Shown one piece after another: positions 34,250 to 42,546 of a stretch of DNA of 64,000 nucleotides. The translations under genes and the position numbers were made by a program. Numbering within the stretch: the stretch's first letter is position 1; each line of letters opens with the position of its first letter. The notes under the pieces were generated by a model that saw nothing but the letters and a program-made list of their open reading frames with translations, made no database searches and was not told the DNA's origin. The DNA comes from Streptomyces antarcticus (lineage in GTDB: Bacteria; Actinomycetota; Actinomycetes; Streptomycetales; Streptomycetaceae), in assembly GCF_026627255.1 (NCBI RefSeq), contig NZ_JAPNLM010000013.1, forward strand, positions 164,989 to 228,988, read 5' to 3'.

Positions 34250-36007
34250 TCATTTCACGCAGACCGCCTTGTCCGCCTCGGTGCGCTGGACGTTCTCGGG
34301 CAGCTGCTGGGGCGCCGGCGCCGTCAGCGGGGTGCCCGGCTCCTTGAAGTCCGGACCCAGCGTCAGCTTCATCGGGGTCTTCGCCGCGGCGTCCGCCGTG
34401 CCCACCTTCATGGAGGTCGCCTGGAGGCCCAGCAGGTCCGCGAGCGCCCGGGCCTGGTCGGCCTGGTTGGGCGCGTACTCCAGCTGGGTGGCGCCCACCT
34501 TCGCGGGTGCGTTGCCGCGGTTGCTGCTCCTGGACACGCCCTTGGTGTTCTGGAGCCAGTTCAGGGTGGTGGAGGCCGAGCCCTTGGGGCCGCCCCCGTT
34601 GTACACGTCCACCCGTACGTCGGCCGCGGCCGCGCGGCCGCCCTGGAGCAGGGCGTCCTGCTTGGCCTTCGCGTCGGCGTCGGCCGACTCCTTCGCGGCG
34701 GCCTCCTTCTTCTCGACCTCCGTGAGCGAGACGTCCCCCCGGACCATCTTCAGCAGCGGATCGGCCAGTTCCTGGTTGAGCACGACGGTCGCCTTGACCT
34801 TCTCGGCCGGGTTGTCGAGGACCGGCAGGGTCGTGAAGGTGACGTTCTTGAGGTCGATGTCCTTCAGTTCGCCCGCCAGGTCGGTGAGTTTGTCGATGGA
34901 GCCCAGACCCTGATCGACGGTCAGCGACTTGGTGGCGGCCTCCGCCAGCGAGAAGAACTTCTTCGGGCTGGTCAGCGTCTCCTTCGACTTCATCTCGCGC
35001 ATCATCGAACTCAGGAACGCCTGCTGGGTCTTGATGCGGTCCAGGTCGCTCTCGTTGCCGAAGGCGTGCCGGGTCCGTACGAACGCCAGTGCCTCCTCGC
35101 CCGCCAGGCGGTGTTCGCCCGCGCCCAGTTTGAGCTTGGAGTCCCTGTCGTCGACGGCCTTCTCCAGGCAGACGGGCACCCCGCCGACGGCAGTGCTGAG
35201 GTTCTTCACCGCGTTGAAGTCGACCATCATGAAGTTGTCGACCTCGATGCCGGTGAGGGCCTTGACCGTACGCATCGTGCAGCCCGCGTCGCGCCCCTCC
35301 TGCCCGAGGCTGTTGTTGAACCGGGTGCCCTTGGTGGCCCCGATCTCCTTCGTCGACCCGTCCGGCTGCTTCGTCGGGCAGGCCGGGATGTCCGTGATCA
35401 GGTCGCGCGGAATGGACAGCGCGGTCGCGTTGCTGCGGTCCTTCGCGACGTGGAACAGGATCGTGGTGTCGGCGTGGCCGAGGCTGTTCGCGTCCCCGTA
35501 GCCCTCGTTACCGGCACCGCTGCGCTTGTCGGTGCCGATGACGAGGATGTTGATGGCCTCGTTCTTCCTGAAGCCGCCGGTGCCCGCGCCCGCGGTGTCC
35601 GTGATGGTGAGGTTGCCGTTCAGGTGCTGGTAGTAGAGGTACCCCGCCACCGAACCGCCGACCAGCAGGAAGGCCAGCGCCCCGCCGGTGATGACCAGCG
35701 ACTTCTTGCGGCCGCCGCCACCGCCCGTGCGGGAGCGGCCGGTCCGCCGCCCGGGCGGGCCGCCGCCGCGCCGCGGCCCCGGAACGGCGGGGGAGGGGGC
35801 GGCCGGTGCGGGGGCCGGAGCGGTTCTCGATCTGCGCTGCGCCGAAACGGAGGGCCGCTGCCGCTGTTGCTGCTCAGCGGAGTCGGCCAGTCGCAGTTCG
35901 TAGTGGCCGGTGCGGGGGTTGATCACCCACTGGTCTGCGGGGTCGATCTCGTCGGCCCGCCCACGGCTTTGCGCATCCACGGTTGCTCGAATCCTCCGTC
36001 GGTGCAT
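34250..36007 (-). CDS. LCP family glycopolymer transferase 4, with LytR_C domain
   Basis: 585 residues. The N-terminus carries a short conserved block (DQWVINPRTGHYELRLADSA) also seen in other actinobacterial LCP proteins. After a basic, Gly-rich stretch comes the membrane helix (SLVITGGALAFLLVGGSVAGYLYY), the LCP domain (LVIGTDKRSGAGN, ADTTILFHVAKDRS, SIPRDLITDIP, RTRHAFGNESDLDR), a charged Lys/Ala/Glu coiled segment, and LytR_C (about 450-545). GGGAGG stands nine or ten bases before ATG 36007. It lies just upstream of LCP 3 on the same strand. Confidence 0.92.
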   Translation of the reverse strand: MHRRRIRATVDAQSRGRADEIDPADQWVINPRTGHYELRLADSAEQQQRQRPSVSAQRRSRTAPAPAPAAPSPAVPGPRRGGGPPGRRTGRSRTGGGGGRKKSLVITGGALAFLLVGGSVAGYLYYQHLNGNLTITDTAGAGTGGFRKNEAINILVIGTDKRSGAGNEGYGDANSLGHADTTILFHVAKDRSNATALSIPRDLITDIPACPTKQPDGSTKEIGATKGTRFNNSLGQEGRDAGCTMRTVKALTGIEVDNFMMVDFNAVKNLSTAVGGVPVCLEKAVDDRDSKLKLGAGEHRLAGEEALAFVRTRHAFGNESDLDRIKTQQAFLSSMMREMKSKETLTSPKKFFSLAEAATKSLTVDQGLGSIDKLTDLAGELKDIDLKNVTFTTLPVLDNPAEKVKATVVLNQELADPLLKMVRGDVSLTEVEKKEAAAKESADADAKAKQDALLQGGRAAAADVRVDVYNGGGPKGSASTTLNWLQNTKGVSRSSNRGNAPAKVGATQLEYAPNQADQARALADLLGLQATSMKVGTADAAAKTPMKLTLGPDFKEPGTPLTAPAPQQLPENVQRTEADKAVCVK

Positions 36008-36199
36008 CGCGACGCGCCTCCCCCAGGCGCACGGTCAACGATCCGGCTGGTGCGTGGCCTCTTGGTCGGCCGGGCACCGGATCGCTCACCCTATCCGTCA
36101 GGTTCGGCTGCAAACCATGCTGGTGACAAATTCCACTTCCCTGATAACGGGGCGAAACGCCCATCACGCTCGGTTCGGTCACCGGCCTTTGGGATTGCT

Positions 36200-37426
36200 T
36201 TACCGGCAGTCGGCCGGGCCCGCCGTCGTTCCGGTGAAAGTGGGGACGGGGGCAGGGGCGGTTCCGGTTCCCGCGGAGGTCTCGGCGGGCTCCGTGGCGG
36301 CTGCGGAGGGCCGCTCGGACGCCGTCCCGGAACCGGGCTCCGACGTGTCCTGCGGCGTCGGCGGGGTCACCGTCACGGGCCGGTCCATCCGCAACTGCTC
36401 GAACAGCCGGGCGGCGTCCGGTTCCACCAGTTCGTCCCGGTTGGGATTGGGCGGGTACGGCCTCCGGGGCACCGTGAGGAACTTGACCTGGTCGGTCGGT
36501 ATGTCCCGTACGCCCCGGACGAGTTCGTACAGCCCGCGCAGCGAGGCCAGCCCCGGGTCGGTGGTCACCGAGGAGGTCGCCGCGTCCAGCAGCGGGACCA
36601 GGCGGGCCGGATTGAGCAGCACACCGTTGCTCTGCACCTTCTTGACCAGCGAGCCGAGGAACTGCTGCTGGCGCTGCATCCGTTCGGTGTCGCTGCCGTT
36701 GCCCAGGCTGTGCCGGGCGCGCACGTAGCCCAGCGCCTGTTCGCCCCGCAGGGTGTGCAGCCCGGCGGGCAGCTTCGCCTTGGCCGCCGCGTCGTCCACC
36801 GGCTGCTCGAGGCAGACCTCCACCCCGCCCACGGCGTCGACCATCTTCTTGAAGCCGCCGAAGTCGACGACCATGTGGTGGTCGACGCGGATGCCGGTCA
36901 GCTTCTCGACCGTACGGATCGTGCAGGCGGCCCCGCCCCACTCGAACGACCAGTTGAACTGCGCGTACCGGGCTGCGGTGCGGGTCCCGTCCGGCTTCAG
37001 GCAGGACGGGATGTCGCTCATCAGGTCCCGGGGTATCGAGACCGCGGTCGCGCTCTTCCGGTCCGCGGGCAGGTGCAGCAGGATCACCGTGTCCGAGCGC
37101 TGCGTGCCCTTGTCGGTCCCGTAGGTGGCGTTCTCCTTGCCGGAGCGGGAGTCCGATCCGATCAGCAGGATGTTCTGGGACCCGGTGGCGAGGTTCGCCG
37201 GACGCTCCTTCTCGTAGCGCCTCAGCTCGGCCTCCGCCGAGGTGTCCGAGGTGATGTTGCCGTCGAGCCTGCTGTAGAGCCACCAGCCGGCGGCGGCGCC
37301 CCCCAGGACCAGTACGCAGGCCCCGACGCAGCTCCAGCGCAGCAGTCGGCGCCTGCGGACGGGCGGAGGCGGGGGAGTGCCTCCGCCCGCTCCGGCGCCG
37401 CCCGGTATGCCTGCGCTGTCCGTCAC
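36200..37426 (-). CDS. LCP family glycopolymer transferase 5
   Basis: 408 residues: a short basic tail, a membrane helix (CVGACVLVLGGAAAGWWLYS), the LCP domain (LLIGSDSRSGKENA, SDTVILLHLPADRK, SIPRDLMSDIP, RARHSLGNGSDTER) and a disordered Pro/Thr/Glu-rich C-terminus. There is no LytR_C domain. The LCP core is nearest to LCP 4, down to the YGTDKG and VCLE blocks, so a local duplication is likely. GTG 37426 follows GAGGGG by about ten bases. It is the most upstream gene of a run of three on this strand. Confidence 0.91.
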   Translation of the reverse strand: MTDSAGIPGGAGAGGGTPPPPPVRRRRLLRWSCVGACVLVLGGAAAGWWLYSRLDGNITSDTSAEAELRRYEKERPANLATGSQNILLIGSDSRSGKENATYGTDKGTQRSDTVILLHLPADRKSATAVSIPRDLMSDIPSCLKPDGTRTAARYAQFNWSFEWGGAACTIRTVEKLTGIRVDHHMVVDFGGFKKMVDAVGGVEVCLEQPVDDAAAKAKLPAGLHTLRGEQALGYVRARHSLGNGSDTERMQRQQQFLGSLVKKVQSNGVLLNPARLVPLLDAATSSVTTDPGLASLRGLYELVRGVRDIPTDQVKFLTVPRRPYPPNPNRDELVEPDAARLFEQLRMDRPVTVTPPTPQDTSEPGSGTASERPSAAATEPAETSAGTGTAPAPVPTFTGTTAGPADCR

Positions 37427-37615
37427 CCGCGTCAGTCCCCTCGCCGCTCCGGCAACAAGCCGTACGAGTGAGTGCGGCCATTGCCGATCCTGCCCCCGGC
37501 GCGCCGGGGCGGCCCGGGGGCGGGGGTCTGTCAAGGGCCGGGCGGGTGACAAATAGTCCGTTCTCCGCGTTTGGAGCGGGAGCGGAACCTCGCGGGGAGC
37601 GGGAAACGCGGCCGG

Positions 37616-38365
37616 TCAGGCGCGGTGCGTGACGCGCTCGCTCTCGACCCGCTGGGCCAGCCCGTCCGCCGGCAGGGCGTCCAGGTTCCGGCACAGCACC
37701 ACGGAGCCGCCGCAGGCCAGGGCCGCGTACAGCCCGGCCGAGAGGCCCTCCCAGGTGTCGTAGCCGAGGCCGGTCAGCACCCGCGAACCCGGGCCGAGCC
37801 CGAGCTTGACCGCGTCCTCGCGGGCGCGGTCGATGAGCTGCGCGTACGAGAGCTCCTCGCCGCCGACGGCCAGCCCGGGCCCCCGCGGGTCCACCGGGGC
37901 GAACGGCGCGAAGCGGTCGCCCTGCCCCGGCACCTCCACCGCGTAGTCCGCGAACCCGTCCGGCGGCTGCGGGAACCGCCCGCCCAGCGGCCGCAGGGCC
38001 AGTGCCACGCGCTCCCCGGAGCAGGCGCGGGCCTCCTCCAGCGTGTCCGGCCCGCTGACCACGAGGTCGGCGCCGGCGGGATCGCCGCCCACCTCCGCCA
38101 CGACCCCGACCGAGGCGCAGGCGAGCAGCCACACGGCGCTCTGCCAGTGCGCGGGGAGCAGCAGCGCCAGCCGGTCGCCGGGCTCGGCGCCCAGGTCGCC
38201 CTGGAGCAGGTTGGCGGTCTTGGCCACCCAATTGGCGAAAGTGGCGACGGACAATTCGACGCGCTCGCCGGTGGCGTCGTCGTAGAAGGTGACGAGCGGA
38301 CGGCCCGGATCGGCGGCGAGCGCGGATCGCAGCAGGTCGGCAGGGGTGCGGTCAGTGGCGTTCAC
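37616..38365 (-). CDS. TIGR03089-family protein, truncated AMP-binding-like domain
   Basis: 249 residues, with only the N-terminal part of an acyl-CoA synthetase fold. It starts MNATDRTPADLLRSAL, then VTFYDDATGERVELSVATFANWVAKTA, matching the usual beginning of AMP-forming ligases, and has GDRLALLLPAHWQSAVWLLA. The P-loop (YTSGTTG-like) and the C-terminal lysine domain of true ligases are absent, so adenylation is unlikely. The same small protein neighbours an LCP gene in mycobacteria (Rv3268 beside Rv3267, from memory). The role is unknown. GTG 38365 has a leaderless-type TACCCT seven bases upstream. Confidence 0.85.
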   Translation of the reverse strand: MNATDRTPADLLRSALAADPGRPLVTFYDDATGERVELSVATFANWVAKTANLLQGDLGAEPGDRLALLLPAHWQSAVWLLACASVGVVAEVGGDPAGADLVVSGPDTLEEARACSGERVALALRPLGGRFPQPPDGFADYAVEVPGQGDRFAPFAPVDPRGPGLAVGGEELSYAQLIDRAREDAVKLGLGPGSRVLTGLGYDTWEGLSAGLYAALACGGSVVLCRNLDALPADGLAQRVESERVTHRA

Positions 38366-38372
38366 CCGGCAC

Positions 38373-38378
38373 AGGGTA
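38373..38378 (-). promoter_or_regulatory. -10 element TACCCT (minus strand), leaderless-type
   Basis: Seven bases lie between this hexamer and GTG 38365 of the TIGR03089 gene. No ribosome site is visible before the GTG. Confidence 0.45.
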
Positions 38379-38504
38379 CGCGGGCCCGTCCCCCGTACGA
38401 GGGGCCTCGGCTCCTCCGTACGGGGGAGGGGTACGCGGCGGTAATCGGACGGATCGTCAGTTCTCGGTTGGCGCCGGGCCGTGCGGGTGTTCAGCATCCT
38501 TTTC

Positions 38505-39908
38505 ATGCGTGGATTCCTTGCTTCCTCGATCGGCGTCGCGACGGCCGCCGTACTGGCCCTGCCCCTCGCGCTCCCTACTCCGGCCCTGGCCGCCCAGTCC
38601 CCGGACGCGGTCTCCCCCGTGACCCCCGCCGGGTCCACCCGGTCGCTTCCGCTCGTCCCCGTGGGACCCGCCGCGGACCGCAGCCCCGGCGTCCCCGGCA
38701 TGAGCGCCTCGCCCCGCCTCCCCGAGACGCAGGGCCTCGCGGCCCGCGAGGTCACGACGTTCTCGATGGTCGGCGTCGTCTGGGACGACGCCACCACCCA
38801 GCTCCACGGCCGGGTCCAGGTCCGTACCCGCTCCAAGGCGACCGCCACCTGGTCCGGCTGGCAGGACGTGGAGACCCACAACGACGAGCACGCCGCCGAC
38901 CCCGACGCGGCGGAACGCGGCTCCGGCCGGGTCCGCGGCGCCACCGCCCCGCTGTGGGTCGGCGCGTCCGACGGGGTGGAGGTCCGGGTCCAGGCCGAAC
39001 CGGGCACCCCGGCCACCCGCGCACCGGCCCGGCTCCCGTCGGGCCTGCGGATCGAACTCGTCGACCCGGGCGAGGAGACGCCCGGCCGGGGGACGGACGG
39101 CAAGAACTCCGGCCCCGGGGGCGACGAAAAGGGCGACGTGGCCCTGCCCGGCATGACGATGGAGATGGCCGAGTCCTCCGCGGCCAACCTGCCGCACGCG
39201 GCGCTCGGCGCCACCGAGATCTCCGCGCTCGACAAGGCCGACTCCACCGCCGACGCCGTCTTCGCCAGCGACGGCAAACTGACCGCCGCGGCCGCCCCGT
39301 ACATCGGCCCGCGCCCGCGGATCGTCACCCGTGCGGGCTGGGGCGCGGACGAGAAGCTGCGCGAGCCCGGCTTCGGTTACACGAACACGGTCAAGGCCGC
39401 CTTCGTCCACCACAGCGCCTCGGGCAACAACTACGCCTGCAAGGACGCGCCCGCGGTGCTGCGCAGCCTGTACCGCTACCACGTGGTCAGCAGCGGCTGG
39501 CGGGACATCGGCTACAACTTCGCCGTCGACAAGTGCGGCACGGTCTACGAGGGCCGCGCGGGCGGCGTCTCCAAGGCGGTCCTCGGCGCGCACACCATGG
39601 GGTTCAACACGGACAGCATGGGCGTCGCGGTCATCGGCTCCTACACCAGTACGGCCCCTCCGGCGGCGGTCGTCGACTCGGTGGCCCGCCTCACGGCGTG
39701 GAAGCTGGGCCTCTTCGGCGCGGACCCCCGGGCGAAGACGACCCTGAAGTCGGGCGGCGGCAACCTGTACGCCAAGGGCAGCAACGTGAAGATGAACGTG
39801 ATCTCGGGCCACCGGGACGGCTTCGCGACGGAATGCCCCGGCAAGCTCCTGTACGGCAGGCTCCCCACCACCCGCACCGCCTCGGCCCAGCTCCAGGGCC
39901 GCCCGTAG
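38505..39908 (+). CDS. Secreted N-acetylmuramoyl-L-alanine amidase (PGRP type)
   Basis: About 467 residues. A signal peptide (ending PTPALAA) is followed by a 250-residue N-terminal region with a sandwich-like domain (WSGWQDVETH), then the peptidoglycan-recognition/amidase 2 domain at the end. Zinc and catalytic residues are present: FVHHSAS (His), GYNFAVD (Tyr), SGHRDGFATECPG (His and Cys). It should cut the stem peptide off the glycan outside the cell. ATG 38505 gives a compact signal peptide; a GTG at 38481 would add eight residues and cannot be excluded. Confidence 0.9.
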   Translation: MRGFLASSIGVATAAVLALPLALPTPALAAQSPDAVSPVTPAGSTRSLPLVPVGPAADRSPGVPGMSASPRLPETQGLAAREVTTFSMVGVVWDDATTQLHGRVQVRTRSKATATWSGWQDVETHNDEHAADPDAAERGSGRVRGATAPLWVGASDGVEVRVQAEPGTPATRAPARLPSGLRIELVDPGEETPGRGTDGKNSGPGGDEKGDVALPGMTMEMAESSAANLPHAALGATEISALDKADSTADAVFASDGKLTAAAAPYIGPRPRIVTRAGWGADEKLREPGFGYTNTVKAAFVHHSASGNNYACKDAPAVLRSLYRYHVVSSGWRDIGYNFAVDKCGTVYEGRAGGVSKAVLGAHTMGFNTDSMGVAVIGSYTSTAPPAAVVDSVARLTAWKLGLFGADPRAKTTLKSGGGNLYAKGSNVKMNVISGHRDGFATECPGKLLYGRLPTTRTASAQLQGRP

Positions 39909-39960
39909 GCCGTCGAAAGACCGCGGGGGTACGGGACGGAGCCCCGGGCCCGGAGGGGGT

Positions 39961-39978
39961 CCGGGGCACCGCCCCCGG
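39961..39978. repeat. GC-rich intergenic dyad
   Basis: CCGGGGC and GCCCCCGG around ACC, inside a longer stretch of G/C runs after the amidase gene. It is related in style to the dyad at 6372. Confidence 0.4.
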
Positions 39979-40019
39979 GGAACGGAGCAAGGGCGGGGCG
40001 GGGACCAGCCCCGCACGGC

Positions 40020-40025
40020 TACGCT
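40020..40025 (+). promoter_or_regulatory. -10 element TACGCT, leaderless-type (DNA glycosylase)
   Basis: Seven bases separate it from ATG 40033, and no ribosome site is present. Confidence 0.45.
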
Positions 40026-40032
40026 CGAAGAC

Positions 40033-41115
40033 ATGGCCGGCCGCTTCGACCCCCTCACCCGCACCGCCGTACGCGGCGGCCGCACCACCGTGCCCGCGGC
40101 GCAGCCCGCGCCCCCCGGGGCCGCGCAGGCACCGGTAAGCGCCGCGCCCCCCGGGGCGGCGCAGGCCGCACCGGGCCCGGTCGCCGGGGCCGGAGCCGGG
40201 CAGCGGCGCCGCTGGACCCCCGACGGACCCCTGGACCTCGGGATCACCCTCGGCCCCCTGCGGCGCGGCCCCGGCGACCCCACCTTCCGCGCCGCCCCCG
40301 ACGGCTCCGTCTGGCGCGCCAGCCGTACCCCGCAGGGCCCGGCCACCCTCCGGGTCTCCCGTACGGGCACGGGCGGCGGTACGGAGATCGGCGCCGAGGC
40401 CTGGGGACCGGGCGCCGACTGGATCCTCGACCGACTGCCGGGCCTGCTCGGCGCCGGCGACGACCCCGCCGCCTTCTTCCCCCGCCACCGGCTCGTGCAC
40501 GCCAGCCACCGCCGCCGTCCGGGCCTGCGCCTGACGCGCACCGGCCTGGTCCTGGAGTCCCTGATCCCCACCGTCCTGGAGCAGAAGGTCACCGCCGACG
40601 AGGCCTACCGGGCGTGGCGCCGGCTCGTGCGCCAGTACGGCGAACCCGCCCCGGGCCCTCGGGACCTCGGCCTCCACGTCATGCCCACCGCCCGGGCCTG
40701 GGCCCTGATCCCGTCCTGGGACTGGCACCGGGCAGGAGTCGACGACAAGCGCGCCGCCACCATCGTCCGGGCCGCCCGCGTGGCGAACCGGATGGAGGAG
40801 GCCGCCGCGATGGAGCCCGGGCCGGCCGCCGCCCGGCTGGAGGCGGTCCCCGGCATCGGCCCCTGGACCTCCGCCGAGACGCTCCAGCGCAGCAACGGCG
40901 ACCCGGACGCCGTCACCACCGGCGACCTCCACCTGCCCGGCATCATCGGCTACGCCCTCGCGGGGGACCGCGACGCCGACGACGCCGCCATGCTGGAGCT
41001 CCTCGCCCCGTACGCGGGACAGCGCCACCGGGCCGCCCGGCTCGTTCTCCTCGCGGGCCGCACCCCGCCCCGCCGCACGCCGCGCATGCCGAAGAGCGAC
41101 ATCGGCAAGCTCTGA
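40033..41115 (+). CDS. DNA-3-methyladenine glycosylase-like (HhH-GPD) protein
   Basis: 360 residues. After a Pro/Ala-rich N-terminus (to about 55) comes a beta domain, then the helix-hairpin-helix base-excision domain from about 185. The core features are SLIPTVLEQKVTADEAYRAW, the hairpin LEAVPGIGPWTSAE, and the catalytic aspartate in TTGDLHLPG, as in AlkA-type glycosylases. It should remove damaged purines from DNA. It has no cysteine cluster for an iron-sulfur centre. It stands alone and is followed directly by a 9-bp tandem repeat. Confidence 0.87.
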   Translation: MAGRFDPLTRTAVRGGRTTVPAAQPAPPGAAQAPVSAAPPGAAQAAPGPVAGAGAGQRRRWTPDGPLDLGITLGPLRRGPGDPTFRAAPDGSVWRASRTPQGPATLRVSRTGTGGGTEIGAEAWGPGADWILDRLPGLLGAGDDPAAFFPRHRLVHASHRRRPGLRLTRTGLVLESLIPTVLEQKVTADEAYRAWRRLVRQYGEPAPGPRDLGLHVMPTARAWALIPSWDWHRAGVDDKRAATIVRAARVANRMEEAAAMEPGPAAARLEAVPGIGPWTSAETLQRSNGDPDAVTTGDLHLPGIIGYALAGDRDADDAAMLELLAPYAGQRHRAARLVLLAGRTPPRRTPRMPKSDIGKL

Positions 41116-41196
41116 CGCCCGGACCGCCCGGACCGCCCGGACCGCCCGGACCGCCCGGACCGCCCGGACCGCCCGGACCCGCCCGGACCCGCCCGG
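41116..41196. repeat. 9-bp tandem repeat CGCCCGGAC, about nine units
   Basis: Seven exact copies run from 41116 to 41178, beginning on the base after the glycosylase stop codon; two more follow, each preceded by one extra C. It fills the gap between convergent genes. It is short, lacks spacers and is not a CRISPR array. Confidence 0.92.
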
Positions 41197-41226
41197 CTCA
41201 GCCCTGCGGGCGGCCCGGCGGACGGT

Positions 41227-42546
41227 TCAGCGGACCTCGATGAAGTCCGCCGCCACCCGTACCGGCCGCTCCGGCGCGGCCGCGGCCGGGTGGCCCACCG
41301 CCACGGCGCCCATCGGGTCCCAGTCGTCCGGCAGCCCCAGCACGCCGCGCACCACGTCCCGGCAGAACATCGTCGAGGACACCCACGCCGAGCCCAGCCG
41401 CTCCCCTGCCAGCGCGACGAGGAGGTTCTGCACGCCCGCGCCCATCGCGACCACGAACATCTCCCGCTCGGCCGCGTCACGCCGCGCGTGCCCGTAGTCG
41501 TGAGCGCCGTCCGTCACCAGACAGGGCACCACCAGGTACGGGGCGGCCCGCAGTACGTCCCCGCGCCTGAGCCGCCGCGCGATGGACTCCTCGGACTTCC
41601 CGTCCGCCCGCAGGTCGGCGGTCCACGCGTCCCGCATCGCGTCCAGCAGTTCCAGCCGGGCCGCGGCCGACTCCAGCAGGACGAACCGCCACGGCGTCGT
41701 GTGGTGCGGAGCCGGAGCCGTCACGGCCGCCGCCACCGCCCGCCGCACCGCTCCGGGGTCCACCGGCTCGGCGGTGAAGGCCCGTACCGTACGGCGCTGC
41801 GTCACGGCCTTCCGTACGGCCTCCGAGGTGCCGAGGCGGAACATGTCGTCGGCCGGCGAGCGGACCAGGTCCCGCGCCGAGGAGCCCTCGCCCAGGAGGT
41901 GGGCCAGCCCGCGGACGACGGCCACCGGCAGCCCGGCCGCCTTGCCCTTGACCAGGTCCCCGGCGGCGGCCAGTTCGTCCGCCGTGGCCACGACCGTCGC
42001 GCTCAGCGGATTGCCGTGGGCGTCCGTGCCGCCCCGCAGGTCGTCCAGGACCCGCACCCCGGCCGAGCCGATGGCGACATCGGTGAGCCCGGTGCGCCAC
42101 GGCCGCCCGAAGGTGTCCGTGACGACGACGCCCACGTCCGCGCCGAGGATGTCGCGCAGCCCCTGCCGGATCGCGGCGGCCGAGGCGTCGGGGTCGGCGG
42201 GCAGCAGCAGCACGGTGCCGGGGGCGGTGTTGGAGGCGTCCACGCCGGCCGCGGCCATGACGAGGCCCTGCCGGTTCTCGACGATCCGCAGCGGGCCCCG
42301 GCGCGCGACCACCCGTACCGTCTCGGCGTCGATCGCCTCCTCGCGCGAGGAGGCCTCGACGATGCGGCCCTCCGCCTTGGAGACGATCTTCGAGGTGACC
42401 AGCAGGACGTCGCCGTCGCGCAGGTCGGGCGCGGCCACCGCGATCAGCTTCGCCAGGTCGTCACCGGGCCTGACCTCGGGAATCCCGTCGACCGCCCGGA
42501 CCTCGTACGAGCGGCCGTCCCCGCACGGAGCGAGCGCCGCCGTCAC
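41227..42546 (-). CDS. fbiB: Coenzyme F420:L-glutamate ligase, bifunctional with nitroreductase-like domain
   Basis: 439 residues. The N-terminal CofE domain (1-240) adds gamma-linked glutamates to F420-0; motifs are GDVLLVTSKIVSKAEGR, DTFGRPWRTGLTDVAIG and ENRQGLVMAAAGVDASN. The C-terminal 195 residues are a nitroreductase-fold FMN domain (RRTVRAFTAEPVDP, PAPHHTTPWRFVLL), which in actinobacteria reduces dehydro-F420-0. GTG 42546 overlaps the stop of fbiA (GTGA), so the two are coupled. The CofE/nitroreductase fusion is the usual actinobacterial form. Confidence 0.94.
   Translation of the reverse strand: MTAALAPCGDGRSYEVRAVDGIPEVRPGDDLAKLIAVAAPDLRDGDVLLVTSKIVSKAEGRIVEASSREEAIDAETVRVVARRGPLRIVENRQGLVMAAAGVDASNTAPGTVLLLPADPDASAAAIRQGLRDILGADVGVVVTDTFGRPWRTGLTDVAIGSAGVRVLDDLRGGTDAHGNPLSATVVATADELAAAGDLVKGKAAGLPVAVVRGLAHLLGEGSSARDLVRSPADDMFRLGTSEAVRKAVTQRRTVRAFTAEPVDPGAVRRAVAAAVTAPAPHHTTPWRFVLLESAAARLELLDAMRDAWTADLRADGKSEESIARRLRRGDVLRAAPYLVVPCLVTDGAHDYGHARRDAAEREMFVVAMGAGVQNLLVALAGERLGSAWVSSTMFCRDVVRGVLGLPDDWDPMGAVAVGHPAAAAPERPVRVAADFIEVR

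Noticed and set aside
41116..41196. CRISPR-like repeats
   Set aside because: Units are 9 bp, directly abutted, with no spacers or cas genes. It is a minisatellite.
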